From contig NZ_LJAK01000014.1 in NCBI RefSeq assembly GCF_001420005.1, positions 22,630 through 86,629 on the forward strand: a stretch of 64,000 nt of DNA. The letters run 5' to 3'. A model generated the notes under the pieces. The model did no database searches. It was not told the origin of the DNA and was given only the letters and a program-made list of their open reading frames with translations. Position numbers and translations under genes: made by a program. This stretch comes from Loktanella sp. 3ANDIMAR09. Its GTDB lineage: Bacteria; Pseudomonadota; Alphaproteobacteria; Rhodobacterales; Rhodobacteraceae. Positions within the stretch are counted from its first letter, which is position 1. Each line of letters opens with the position of its first letter. Below, piece after piece: positions 10,395 to 18,601 of this stretch.

Positions 10395-10431
10395 CTGCAA
10401 CGCAGAAAAACCTTGAAATGCCGCAGTGCAG
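10395..10431. promoter_or_regulatory. Candidate PhaR operators upstream of phaP
   Basis: CTGC-AAC-GCAG occurs exactly at 10395-10405. A second copy, CCGC-AGT-GCAG (one mismatch), lies at 10421-10431. Both sit 70-105 bases ahead of the phasin start, where PhaR, the granule-sensing repressor, binds in related species. The match is to a motif recalled from the literature; binding is inferred. Confidence 0.55.
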
Positions 10432-10500
10432 CATGTATGTCTTGTGGCAGAGAAAGATGCCACGGAAACCTCCCTGGCTCCACACCGAAAGGACGTACCA

Positions 10501-10950
10501 ATGGCTAACACTCAAGATTTCACCGCCGTGTTCAAAGACATGATGAGCGCATTTCCCGTCGACACCAAGGCAATGGAAGACGCCTACAAGTCGCAGACCA
10601 CGCTGGCCGAGAAACTGTCGACCGTGTCGCTGTCTGCCGCACAGGAATCCGCGCAGCTGTCCGCCAAATGGGCTGAAAGCACGCTGAAGAAAATGCAGGA
10701 CCTGTCCAAAGCCAAGGCAGAGCCCGCCGACTACGCCAAGTCGATGACCGACTTTGCATCCGCCAACGCTGAATCCGCAGCCGAGCACATGGCAGCCTTT
10801 GCAGAGATTGCGAAAAAGGTGCAGACCCAGACGCTGGAACTGATGATGGCCGCAGGCAAGGACATGTCCGAAGACATGACCGCCGTTGCGAAAAAGGCAT
10901 CCGAAGAGATGACCAAAGCCACGAAAAAAGCGACCGCCGCTGCAAAATAA
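10501..10950 (+). CDS. phaP: Phasin (PHA granule-associated protein)
   Basis: A 149-residue, Ala/Lys/Met-rich, almost entirely helical protein of the phasin family, which coats PHA granules and controls their size. The start ATG at 10501 (MANTQDFTAV) follows GAAAGGA; the longer in-frame start at 10426 would run through the operator region. The C-terminal tail is an Ala/Lys-rich amphipathic repeat (KKASEEMTKATKK). It sits between phaC and phaR, has its own operator-rich leader, and ends in a strong intrinsic terminator. Abundant, independently regulated expression is therefore likely. Confidence 0.92.
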   Translation: MANTQDFTAVFKDMMSAFPVDTKAMEDAYKSQTTLAEKLSTVSLSAAQESAQLSAKWAESTLKKMQDLSKAKAEPADYAKSMTDFASANAESAAEHMAAFAEIAKKVQTQTLELMMAAGKDMSEDMTAVAKKASEEMTKATKKATAAAK

Positions 10951-10973
10951 GCAGTGACCATCGCGACCAATTG

Positions 10974-11002
10974 GACGCGTCCCTCCTGGGGCGCGTCTTT
11001 TT
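10974..11002 (+). terminator. Intrinsic terminator after phaP
   Basis: A ten-pair stem (GACGCGTCCC with GGGGCGCGTC, one G-T pair), a four-base TCCT loop and a run of five T at 10998-11002. This is a textbook rho-independent terminator separating phaP from phaR. Confidence 0.9.
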
Positions 11003-11011
11003 GTTTCGGCC

Positions 11012-11048
11012 ATGCCGCAGGTGCTTTCTTTTTTCGCAGATGCGGCAT
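11012..11048. promoter_or_regulatory. Candidate PhaR autoregulatory operator
   Basis: Perfect inverted arms ATGCCGCA (11012-11019) and TGCGGCAT (11041-11048) flank a T-rich spacer containing CGCAG, 38-75 bases ahead of the phaR GTG. PhaR proteins are known to repress their own gene, so autoregulation is a fair inference. Confidence 0.4.
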
Positions 11049-11086
11049 AGCATCGTCGAACTGCCCTAAACCCAAGAGGTTCGACC

Positions 11087-11641
11087 GTGGCCACCACCGA
11101 CAAACCGCTTTTGATCAAACGCTACGCCAGCCGCCGTTTGTACAACACTGAAACCAGCGATTACGTCACGCTCGAGGATATTGCCGCGTTCATTCGGGAT
11201 GGACGCGAGGTTCAGATCGTTGACCTGAAAACCGGTGATGACCTGACCCGTCAATACCTCCTTCAGATCATTGCCGAACACGAAAGCCATGGTGAACCCG
11301 TTCTGGGTGTCGATCTGCTGACCGATCTCGTGCGTGGCTACACCACGCAGGCCGCATCAGTCGTGCCCGATTTCCTAGCCGCCAGCTTTGAGATGTTGCG
11401 CAGTGGACAGAGCAAGGCCATGGAAAACATGACCAGCATGAACCCGATGGCAAACATGCCCGGTTTCGACGCCATGCGTGCCCAGCAAGAGGCGTTTTTC
11501 AAGGCGATGTCCGGTGGCCTGACCGGGGCAGGGCAGGCCAAGAAGCCCGCCGAAAAACCCAGCACATCCAATGACGACCTTGACACGATCAAGGCGCAAC
11601 TGGCCGAGATGCAGGAAAAACTGTCAAAACTGGGCAAGTGA
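11087..11641 (+). CDS. phaR: Polyhydroxyalkanoate synthesis repressor
   Basis: A 184-residue regulator with the N-terminal PHB_acc_N DNA-binding domain (IKRYASRRLYNTETSDYVTL, residues about 10-29, then LEDIAAFIRDG) and a following PHB_acc domain. These proteins bind both TGC-rich operators and PHA granules, so phasin synthesis is derepressed when granules form. The C-terminal third is Met/Lys-rich and ends in a short coiled-coil-like helix. The start is GTG at 11087 with AAGAGG seven bases upstream; no ATG nearby would keep the conserved N-terminus. It ends three bases before the convergent zinc-finger gene. Confidence 0.94.
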   Translation: MATTDKPLLIKRYASRRLYNTETSDYVTLEDIAAFIRDGREVQIVDLKTGDDLTRQYLLQIIAEHESHGEPVLGVDLLTDLVRGYTTQAASVVPDFLAASFEMLRSGQSKAMENMTSMNPMANMPGFDAMRAQQEAFFKAMSGGLTGAGQAKKPAEKPSTSNDDLDTIKAQLAEMQEKLSKLGK

Positions 11642-11644
11642 CGC

Positions 11645-11917
11645 CTATTTCAACTGGCTGTCCTTTGATCCGCGTCGGTTGAACCCGCCGCTGTGCATCC
11701 GGTTGCGACCGTCGCGGTCCTGCTGACAGGACACGCAGAGGGTGACACCCGGAATGGCCGCGCGTCGCCGTTCGGGAATCGGATCTTCGCATTCCGCGCA
11801 ATGGGTCAGGCTTTCGCCGCGCGTGCCTTGTCGCGCCTTCAGGCGCGCCAGTTCGTCCTGAATAGACGCCTCGATCTGTTCACCGACCGCGCCGTCCCGT
11901 GTCCATCCACCGGCCAT
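11645..11917 (-). CDS. DksA/TraR-family C4 zinc-finger protein
   Basis: A 90-residue protein with the C-terminal four-cysteine zinc finger CAEC...CVSC (residues about 40-64), preceded by a short helix rich in charged residues. Small DksA/TraR-like proteins bind RNA polymerase through the secondary channel. This one lacks the long coiled coil of full DksA, so its role is uncertain. It stands alone on the minus strand between phaR (convergent) and the amine oxidase gene. Confidence 0.8.
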   Translation of the reverse strand: MAGGWTRDGAVGEQIEASIQDELARLKARQGTRGESLTHCAECEDPIPERRRAAIPGVTLCVSCQQDRDGRNRMHSGGFNRRGSKDSQLK

Positions 11918-11961
11918 GTCGTCACCTCCTTTGGGTAGGGGCTTAACATAGGGTCGATGGG

Positions 11962-13263
11962 CTAGATTCCCAACCGGTCGCGCAGGGAATACCAGGTCAT
12001 CGCCAATGCCAGCAGCGGCGCACGCAAGGCCGCACCGCCCGGAAACGACGGCACGGGCAGTTGCGCCATTACGTCGAAACGGTCGGTCTGGCCGATGATC
12101 GCCTCAGCCATCACGCGCCCGGCAAACCCTGACAGCGCGACACCGTGACCGGAAAATCCCGCACCCGACAACACGTTCGGTGCGACCCGTTGCAGCGCGG
12201 GCAGGCGTGTCATCGTGATGCCCAGCGTGCCACCCCAGACATAGTCCAGCGGCACATCGCCCAGCTGCGGGAACAGCGACAGCATCCGCGCGCGCAACGC
12301 GGTCTGGATATCGCGCGGGAACCCGATGGAATAGCTTTCGCGCCCACCGAACAGCAGGCGACGGTCCTCTGACAGGCGGAAATAATTCACGACGAATTTC
12401 TCGTCTGCGACAGCGATATCGCGGGTCAGGATCTGGTCGGCCAGATCGCCCAGCGGTGCCGTCGCCCCGATAAAGGAATTGATCGGCATAACCTTGGCTG
12501 CAACGGCAGGGGCGATCCCCGGCAGATAGCCATTGCCCGCCAGCACGACATGATCCGCAATGACGTGACCGCGTCCGGTCTGCACCTTGGCCGGTGTGCC
12601 ATGGGCGATATGATGCACCTCCGACCCCTCGTGGATCACGACACCGGCCGCCTCGGCCGCACGTGCAAGCCCCAGCACATAGCGCAGCGGATGCACGTGG
12701 CCCGCCCCCATGTCCAGCGCGCCGCCGGCATAGGGTTTGGCCCGGACGATGGCCTGGAACGCGTCCCGGTCCAGCGGTTCGGTCCGGTAGCCATAGGTCT
12801 TGTCCAGATATTCCGCCTCGGCGTGGACCTTGGCCCGCGCCCCATCGGAATAGACGCCGTAGGCCACGCCGGGGGTATAGCGTGCATCGGGGGCATGGGT
12901 CGCCACCGCATCGCGCAGATCGGATTTGGCCTGTTCCGACGCATCCCACAGCGCGCGGGCAGGGCCGTCACCCAGCTTGGCGGCCAGATCCTTTTGACCC
13001 CAGTTGTAACCGCTGCTGACCTGTCCACCGTTGCGCCCTGATGCGCCGAAACCGGCGCGATGCGCCTCCAGCACCACGACTCGGCGGCCCGCCTGTGCCA
13101 GCCGCAGGGCCGCGGTCAGACCAGTGTAACCCGCACCCACCACGACAACATCGGCCCGCACCTCGCCGCGCAGTTCGGCACGTTGCGGCGGAATGTCGGC
13201 GCTGGCGGCATACCAGCTGTCGGGAAACACACCGGGCCGGTCATTGCGATACAGCGGGTTCAC
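11962..13263 (-). CDS. FAD-dependent amine oxidoreductase (PuuB-like, gamma-glutamylputrescine oxidase family)
   Basis: A 433-residue DAO-family flavoenzyme. The N-terminal Rossmann motif is VVGAGYTGLTAA (43-54), followed by VVVLEAH and the GASGRNGGQV segment typical of PuuB and OrdL oxidases. Such enzymes oxidise gamma-glutamylated amines to the aldehyde with release of H2O2 and ammonia. The start is a GTG whose codon overlaps the TGA of a 30-residue membrane peptide (GTGA), so translation is probably coupled. It is the last gene of a long leftward operon with glutamine-synthetase-like ligases and an ABC importer. That context supports the Puu-type role; the exact amine is unknown. Confidence 0.85.
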   Translation of the reverse strand: MNPLYRNDRPGVFPDSWYAASADIPPQRAELRGEVRADVVVVGAGYTGLTAALRLAQAGRRVVVLEAHRAGFGASGRNGGQVSSGYNWGQKDLAAKLGDGPARALWDASEQAKSDLRDAVATHAPDARYTPGVAYGVYSDGARAKVHAEAEYLDKTYGYRTEPLDRDAFQAIVRAKPYAGGALDMGAGHVHPLRYVLGLARAAEAAGVVIHEGSEVHHIAHGTPAKVQTGRGHVIADHVVLAGNGYLPGIAPAVAAKVMPINSFIGATAPLGDLADQILTRDIAVADEKFVVNYFRLSEDRRLLFGGRESYSIGFPRDIQTALRARMLSLFPQLGDVPLDYVWGGTLGITMTRLPALQRVAPNVLSGAGFSGHGVALSGFAGRVMAEAIIGQTDRFDVMAQLPVPSFPGGAALRAPLLALAMTWYSLRDRLGI

Positions 13264-13352
13264 GGCAGCAGCCCAAAGGTCGATGCCAGTGCCATCCCCA
13301 GCGCAAAGACGCAGAACGCCATGCCCAGCAACATCAGCAGGTTCTGTTTCAT
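13260..13352 (-). CDS. 30-residue single-span membrane peptide in the amine operon
   Basis: An ORF of 30 codons starts at the ATG at 13350-13352 and ends with the TGA at 13260-13262. The product begins MKQNLLMLLG, continues with a hydrophobic stretch to about residue 24 and ends TFGLLP. This is one positively headed transmembrane helix with almost no soluble part. Its ATG overlaps the stop of the upstream ligase (ATGA) and its stop overlaps the GTG start of the oxidase (GTGA). Both junctions are the kind that enforce coupled translation, which strongly suggests it is a real gene. The function is unknown. A membrane anchor or modifier for the oxidase or the importer is a guess. Confidence 0.72.
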   Translation of the reverse strand: MKQNLLMLLGMAFCVFALGMALASTFGLLP

Positions 13353-14701
13353 ACGTTCAGCAGCAGGTGTTCGCGTTCCCACGGGCTGATGACCTGCAGG
13401 AATTCCGAATATTCGGCGTGTTTCACGATGGAATAGACCCGGGCGAATTCCTCGCCCAGCACGGCCTGCACCTGCGGTGCATTGTCGAACAATTCCAGTG
13501 CCGCATACAGGCCCTGCGGGATTTCATCCTCGGACTTGTAGGCATCCCCGGCAAACCGTTTGTCCGGCCAGATTTCGTGCTTCATCCCCAGATAGCCGCA
13601 GGCCAAAGAGGCCGCGATACACAGGTAGGGGTTGCAATCCATCCCCGCGAGCCGGTTTTCAACCCGCCGCGCCTCTGGCGGTGAAATCGGCACCCGGATA
13701 CCCGTTGTGCGGTTGTCACGGCCCCATTCCAGATTGATCGGTGCGGCGTGGTCCCGCACGTAGCGACGGTAGGAATTCACATAAGGTGCCATCACCGCGA
13801 TCACCGACGGCAGGTGTTCCTGCAACCCGCCGATAAAGTGGAAAAATTCATCCGTCTCGCCGCCCTTGGGCCCGGTAAAGATGTTGCGCCCCTTGGCGTC
13901 CAGCACCGAATGGTGGACGTGCATGGCGCTGCCCGGCTCGCCCTCGATCGGTTTAGCCATAAAGGTGGCAAAGCAATCGTGTTTCAGCGCGGCCTCGCGC
14001 AGCAGCCGTTTGAAGAAAAACACCTCGTCCGCCAGCTTGACCGGGTCGCCGTGGCGCAGGTTGATTTCCAGCTGCCCTGATCCGCCCTCTTGGGTGATGC
14101 CGTCGATCTCGATGCCCTGCACCTCGGCGTATTCGTAGATGTCGTCGATCACGGGGCCGTAGTCGTCCACGGCGGTCATCGAATAGGCCTGCCGCCCGGC
14201 GGCGGGGCGGCCCGTGCGGCCCATCATCGGCTCGATCGCCTTGGCCGGGTCGATGTTGCGCCCCACCAGGTAGAATTCCATCTCGGGCGCGACCACCGGT
14301 GTCCAGCCTTCTGCGGCATAGAGGTCGCAGACCCGTTTCAGCACGTTGCGCGGGGCACAGGGCACGGGACGTCCCTTTTGGTCATAGGCGTCGTGGATGA
14401 CCTGCAACGTCCCGTCCTTGGTCCAGGGGGCGGCTGTCGCCGTGCCCATGTCGGGGCGCAGGATCATGTCGGGTTCAAGGAAACCGTCAGGGCCTGCCGC
14501 CTCGCCCCATTCGCCGGTGATCGTCTGGAAAAAGATGCTGTTGGGCAGGTGAAAATGCTGTTGCCGTTCCCATTTCGTGGCGGGCACCGCCTTGCCGCGG
14601 GCGATGCCGGGCAGGTCCGCGATGACGCATTCCACCTCGTCCAGCCGGTTGCTTTCAAGGTAGAGGCGCGCGGCCTCCGGGATCTGGTCCATCCAGCTCA
14701 T
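13349..14701 (-). CDS. Glutamine-synthetase-family ligase (PuuA-like gamma-glutamylamine synthetase)
   Basis: A 450-residue type-I-like glutamine synthetase homologue. Visible hallmarks are EMEFYLVG (metal-binding Glu), GSGQLEINLRHGD, MHVHHSVLD (catalytic His region) and WGRDNRTTGIRVP (ATP/glutamate arginines). It lacks the adenylylation-site region of true GlnA. Homologues such as PuuA join glutamate to an amine using ATP. It overlaps the amidotransferase upstream (ATGA at 14698-14701) and the 30-residue peptide downstream. A PuuD-like hydrolase and a PuuB-like oxidase in the same operon support a glutamylated-amine pathway. The amine could be putrescine, ethanolamine or another; sequence alone does not decide. 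Confidence 0.85.
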   Translation of the reverse strand: MSWMDQIPEAARLYLESNRLDEVECVIADLPGIARGKAVPATKWERQQHFHLPNSIFFQTITGEWGEAAGPDGFLEPDMILRPDMGTATAAPWTKDGTLQVIHDAYDQKGRPVPCAPRNVLKRVCDLYAAEGWTPVVAPEMEFYLVGRNIDPAKAIEPMMGRTGRPAAGRQAYSMTAVDDYGPVIDDIYEYAEVQGIEIDGITQEGGSGQLEINLRHGDPVKLADEVFFFKRLLREAALKHDCFATFMAKPIEGEPGSAMHVHHSVLDAKGRNIFTGPKGGETDEFFHFIGGLQEHLPSVIAVMAPYVNSYRRYVRDHAAPINLEWGRDNRTTGIRVPISPPEARRVENRLAGMDCNPYLCIAASLACGYLGMKHEIWPDKRFAGDAYKSEDEIPQGLYAALELFDNAPQVQAVLGEEFARVYSIVKHAEYSEFLQVISPWEREHLLLNV

Positions 14702-15378
14702 GCGGTGGCCCCTTTCAGGAAATCGGCCATCTGGTTGGCGATGGCGTGGTTGTCGATGGGCTGACTGGCCGCCGCACGGGCCGCGGCCAATTGCGGCTCC
14801 GGCACCACGCCCTCGCCGCGCGCATCGGCCAGCCGCATGGTGAAATCGGTTTCGAATTCGGGATGCGCCTGCACGGTCATGATGCGGTTGTCATAGACCA
14901 GCGCCGCGTTTTCGCAAAATGCATTGCTGGCCAGCACCTGCGCGCCCTCGGGCCGCCGTGTCACCTGGTCCTGATGCCAGGCATTCAGCGCGACGGTGCG
15001 CCCCTGCCAGTCGTAGGTCTGGCGACCAACCGCCCAACCACCCGCGAATTTTTCGACGCGGCCCCCCAGCGCCTGCGCGATGATCTGGTGCCCGAAACAG
15101 ATACCGACCATCGGCACGCCTGCGGCATAGACATCGCGGATGAAAACCTCGAGCGGGGGGATAAAGGGGTGATCCTCGTAGGCACCGTGTTTCGATCCGG
15201 TCAGCAGCCAGCCGTCGCAGTCGCGCACCGTCTGGGGAAACTGCATATCCACCACGTCATAGGTGACAAAATCGAACCCCTGATCGCCCAGCAGGCGCTG
15301 GAACAGGTCAGTATAGTCGCCCGTTTCTGGGCGCATCGCATCGGGGGCGTGACCGGTTTGGAGAATACCGATTTTCAT
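14698..15378 (-). CDS. Class I glutamine amidotransferase-like hydrolase (PuuD-like)
   Basis: A 226-residue class I GATase fold protein. The nucleophile is Cys94 in VGICFGHQII and the catalytic His-x-Glu is in QAHPEFETDF near 179-181. Stand-alone members near PuuA and PuuB, such as PuuD, hydrolyse gamma-glutamyl-4-aminobutyrate-type products to release glutamate. Others resemble GMP-synthase-like GATases of unknown role. The ATG at 15376-15378 (MKIGILQTGH) is preferred over a GTG three codons earlier. It overlaps the next ligase gene by four bases. Confidence 0.82.
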   Translation of the reverse strand: MKIGILQTGHAPDAMRPETGDYTDLFQRLLGDQGFDFVTYDVVDMQFPQTVRDCDGWLLTGSKHGAYEDHPFIPPLEVFIRDVYAAGVPMVGICFGHQIIAQALGGRVEKFAGGWAVGRQTYDWQGRTVALNAWHQDQVTRRPEGAQVLASNAFCENAALVYDNRIMTVQAHPEFETDFTMRLADARGEGVVPEPQLAAARAAASQPIDNHAIANQMADFLKGATA

Positions 15379-15428
15379 AGAAAACACCTATTGGGGATGG
15401 GTGAAGGATATCACCCCATAAGGCCGCG

Positions 15429-16760
15429 TCAAACCGTATCCAGATACAGTTCCAACTGTTCCTCGGCGGTCAATTCCTCGAAATACCGGGCCTCTTGGCG
15501 TTTGGTCATGACCAGGTTGTCGACCAGCACATCCGAGAATATCCGCCGCGCGATGGGGGAATTGTCGAACCGGTCGATGGCCGCAACCCAGGTGTCGGGG
15601 ATTTGCGGCAGGTCCAGGTCATAGGCGTTGCCGGAAATGGGGGGACCTGGGTCCATGTCGTCCTCGATCCCGATCAAGGCAGATCCCAGCACGGCGGCCA
15701 GAAACAGATAGGGGTTCACGTCACCGCCCGCCACGCGATGTTCCACCCGCCGCGCCTTGAGACTGCCGCCGGGGACACGAATGGATGCTGTGCGGTTGTC
15801 ATAGGCCCAGCAGACGCCGGTGGGCGCATGGCTGTCCGGCACCAGCCGGTCATAGCTGTTGCCATGCGGGGCAAAGATCAGCGCCAGATCGGGGATGCCG
15901 TAGAGACAGCCCGCGATGGCATTGTGCAGCATCCGCGTGCCTTCGAACGTGTCGTTGGCCATCAGGTTGTTGCCGTCACGGTCGATCACGCTGAAATGGG
16001 TATGCAGGCCGTTTCCTGCATATTCTTCGTAGGGGCGGGCCATGAAACTGGCGGCCATGCCGTGATTGCGGGCCAGACCGCGCACCAGCATCTTGAACAG
16101 CCAGGCATTGTCCGCAGCCATCAGTGCATCGGGCACATGTTCGATATTGACCTCGAACTGGCCCATGCCGACCTCGGAAATCGCGGCTTCGGCGGGAATG
16201 TCCATCGCGTCGCAGGCGTCGTAGAGATCGTTGAAGAAGCTGTCAAAGGCGTCCAGCGCCCGCAAGGACAGGATTTCTGCACCCGGTCGCCGCTTGCCCG
16301 AGCGTGGCGATTTGGGCTGGCGGATACCGTCGCCACTGTCATCCACCAGGTAGAATTCCATTTCCGTCGCAACCACCGGCGTCAGCCCCCGCGCGGTATA
16401 GCGGTCCAGCACCGCCCGCAGCGCATGACGTGGATCGCCCGGAAACGGCGTGCCGTCCTCATAGCTCATCCACAGGGGCAACAGCGCGGACGGCGTTTTC
16501 AGCCAGGGCATCGGCACGTAGCCGCGTTCGGTCGGCAGCAAAACGCCGTCAGGATCCCCTGTTTCGAACACCAGCGGCGAATCCTCGACATCCTCGCCCC
16601 AGATGTCGAGGTTCAGCACCGACAGCGGGAACCGCGTGCCTTCGACTTCCAGCTTCTTGGCGAAACGGATCGGCACGCGTTTGCCGCGCGCCTGACCATT
16701 CAGATCGGCCGCCCCGCAACGCACGTTGCGGACTTCGGGGTGGTTGTCGAGCCAGCTCAT
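15429..16760 (-). CDS. Second glutamine-synthetase-family ligase
   Basis: A 443-residue paralogue of the ligase at 13349-14701. It has TEMEFYLVDD, GMGQFEVNIEHVPD, LHTHFSVID and YDNRTASIRVPGG in the expected order. A basic insert follows the EMEFYLV motif (about residues 147-160, QPKSPRSGKRRPGAE). This paralogue probably uses a different amine or amino acid from its neighbour. It lies 50 bases upstream of the amidotransferase gene and 63 bases downstream of the permease, so all belong to one leftward transcription unit. The product is cytoplasmic; substrate unknown. Confidence 0.84.
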   Translation of the reverse strand: MSWLDNHPEVRNVRCGAADLNGQARGKRVPIRFAKKLEVEGTRFPLSVLNLDIWGEDVEDSPLVFETGDPDGVLLPTERGYVPMPWLKTPSALLPLWMSYEDGTPFPGDPRHALRAVLDRYTARGLTPVVATEMEFYLVDDSGDGIRQPKSPRSGKRRPGAEILSLRALDAFDSFFNDLYDACDAMDIPAEAAISEVGMGQFEVNIEHVPDALMAADNAWLFKMLVRGLARNHGMAASFMARPYEEYAGNGLHTHFSVIDRDGNNLMANDTFEGTRMLHNAIAGCLYGIPDLALIFAPHGNSYDRLVPDSHAPTGVCWAYDNRTASIRVPGGSLKARRVEHRVAGGDVNPYLFLAAVLGSALIGIEDDMDPGPPISGNAYDLDLPQIPDTWVAAIDRFDNSPIARRIFSDVLVDNLVMTKRQEARYFEELTAEEQLELYLDTV

Positions 16761-16823
16761 GGCGGGTGCTCCAATATGTGTTCACATAGCTTTACGCCGC
16801 GTCCCGCACCCCGGCAATCGCTG

Positions 16824-17630
16824 TTATCGCACCAGTTGCGGCCGGTATTTCACACGGCGGCGCGCATCCGACGGCAGGTGTCTGTTCAGACGACGGTTGA
16901 TGGCGTTGAACAGCGTGATGACGATCAGCGTCAGCACGATGAAATAGCCCGCCAGGATCGGATAGGGCACAAAGGGGTTGAAGGTCTTGTCCGCGAAATA
17001 GCTGGCGTAATACAGCGCATCCCCGCGTTGCTGGATCGCGGGAAATCCACTGACGAAAACCAGCGTGGTGGCGTGGAACAGAAAAATCGCCTCGTTGGTG
17101 TAGGCAGGCCAGGCCAGCCGCAGCATCGTGGGCCAGATCACGCGCCGAAACCGGGACCAGCCCGACAGGCCGTAGGCATCGGCGGCCTCTGTGTCGCCCT
17201 TGGGGATGGATTGCAGAGCACCGTAGAAAATTTCGGCGGAATAGGCGGAGGTGTTGAAAAACAGCACCACCAGTGCCCCCGCCCAGGCCGAGGTCAAGCC
17301 CGACAGCACCGGGTATCCCGATGCCAGCGACTGGAACAGGAAATAGGCGAAAAAGAACTGGATGAACAACGGCGAGCCGCGAAAGACAAAGACGAACCAT
17401 TCCGCCGGTTTGCGCAGCACCGCGCGGGTCGAGGCCTTGCCCAATGCGAGCACCGTGGCCAGCGCGAACCCGGCCAACAGGGCCAGCACGCCGAAATAGA
17501 CGTTCCAGATCATGCCGGACCCGATCAGTGTGAATTGCTGGCACAGGGTGAAATCGCTGCGTGGCAACAGCCGTTCGCCATAGCCCAGCGACCGGAATGC
17601 ATAATCCGCGATGGTCTGTGCGCAGCTCAT
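16824..17630 (-). CDS. Polar amino-acid-type ABC transporter permease (HisM-like)
   Basis: A 268-residue inner-membrane permease of the polar amino-acid uptake family with about five helices. The cytoplasmic EAA loop is visible as AADAYGLSGWSRFRRVIWP near 155-173, where the ATPase docks. The gene overlaps the preceding permease gene by four bases (17627-17630), as is normal for HisQ/HisM-type heterodimers. The operon supplies the second permease, ATPase and binding protein. Substrate is probably a basic amino acid, polyamine or related amine; this is inferred from the catabolic genes downstream. Confidence 0.88.
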   Translation of the reverse strand: MSCAQTIADYAFRSLGYGERLLPRSDFTLCQQFTLIGSGMIWNVYFGVLALLAGFALATVLALGKASTRAVLRKPAEWFVFVFRGSPLFIQFFFAYFLFQSLASGYPVLSGLTSAWAGALVVLFFNTSAYSAEIFYGALQSIPKGDTEAADAYGLSGWSRFRRVIWPTMLRLAWPAYTNEAIFLFHATTLVFVSGFPAIQQRGDALYYASYFADKTFNPFVPYPILAGYFIVLTLIVITLFNAINRRLNRHLPSDARRRVKYRPQLVR

Positions 17631-18508
17631 GCCGCTTTTCTCTGTGCTTCGCCGCCGGCGGTGGCCTGTCCCAGCGTCAGGCGGGCCATCAGACGTGACA
17701 GCACGACCTCTGACACCTTGGTAAAGGCCAGGTAGAACAAGAGCAGAAAGCCAAAGTAATACACGCGCCAGTCACCATGCGGATAATCGGTAAAGCGGGG
17801 CGATTTCGTGCCCCCCAATTCGCGGGCCCAATAGACGATATCCTCGACCCCCAGCAAAAACAGCAGCGGGGTTGCCTTGATCAGCACCATCCACAGGTTC
17901 GACAGGCCCGGCAGGGCATAGACCCACATCTGCGGCACCAGCACGCGGCGGGTGACCTGCCTGCGGGTCATGCCGTAGGCCTCGGCCGTTTCCAGCTGCG
18001 CGCGCGGCACGGCACGCATGGCACCGAACAGCACGTTGGCGGCAAAGGCCCCGAAGACCAGCGCAAATGTCAGCACCGCAAGGCCCGCGCCGTAGATTTC
18101 ATGCATCCATTGCGGTGCATTCCCCAGCGGCATCTTGGCCGCCGTGCAGACCACGAAATCATTGCCCTGGCGCACGGGCTGATCCCAGTCGGGACACAGC
18201 GTGACATGGCGCAGGTATTCGATGCCCTGATCCAGCGCGATCACGAAAAACAGGAAAAACACGATATCTGGCACGCTACGGACGATTGCCATGTAGATCT
18301 GGCCGAACCAGCGCAGGGGGGCGAGGGTGCTGCGCGCGGCACTGGCCCCGGCATAGCCGAACAGCAGGGCCGTCGGCGCGGTGATCGCCAGCAGCAGAAG
18401 GACCGTGCCGAACGACCAGTAAAAGTTCATGTGCTTGCCCGTGGTCAGATAGCACGACAACCACGCAAGGCCGTCAAGGCTGGCTGGGTCGGTGCAATAG
18501 GCGAACAT
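17627..18508 (-). CDS. Polar amino-acid-type ABC transporter permease (HisQ-like)
   Basis: A 293-residue permease with the EAA loop TAEAYGMTRRQVTRRVLVP near 172-190 and typical amino-acid ABC permease helices. An unusual periplasmic segment of about 45 residues (around CPDWDQPVRQGNDFVVC) holds two cysteines that could form a disulfide. It lies 93 bases downstream of the binding-protein gene and a hairpin sits in that gap, which fits lower permease than binding-protein expression. It overlaps the partner permease by four bases. Confidence 0.87.
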   Translation of the reverse strand: MFAYCTDPASLDGLAWLSCYLTTGKHMNFYWSFGTVLLLLAITAPTALLFGYAGASAARSTLAPLRWFGQIYMAIVRSVPDIVFFLFFVIALDQGIEYLRHVTLCPDWDQPVRQGNDFVVCTAAKMPLGNAPQWMHEIYGAGLAVLTFALVFGAFAANVLFGAMRAVPRAQLETAEAYGMTRRQVTRRVLVPQMWVYALPGLSNLWMVLIKATPLLFLLGVEDIVYWARELGGTKSPRFTDYPHGDWRVYYFGFLLLFYLAFTKVSEVVLSRLMARLTLGQATAGGEAQRKAA

Positions 18509-18564
18509 GGCGGTCCTGTCGGGCGGCGGGATATGAGTATTTAGGGCAAGATGATGCGAAAGGG

Positions 18565-18594
18565 TCGCGCCCCGACACCGGGGCCGGGGCGCGA
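18565..18594 (-). terminator. Intercistronic hairpin between binding protein and permease genes
   Basis: Perfect ten-base arms TCGCGCCCCG (18565-18574) and CGGGGCGCGA (18585-18594) with a ten-base loop, no T-run. Located just after the binding-protein stop, it probably stabilises the upstream mRNA or attenuates read-through into the permease genes. Confidence 0.65.
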
Positions 18595-18601
18595 TGATGG
18601 T

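Noticed and set aside
15495..17735. 746-codon plus-strand frame opposite the ligase and permease genes
   Set aside because: It runs antisense across two real genes and the gap between them; composition is His/Arg/Gln-rich, typical of shadow frames.
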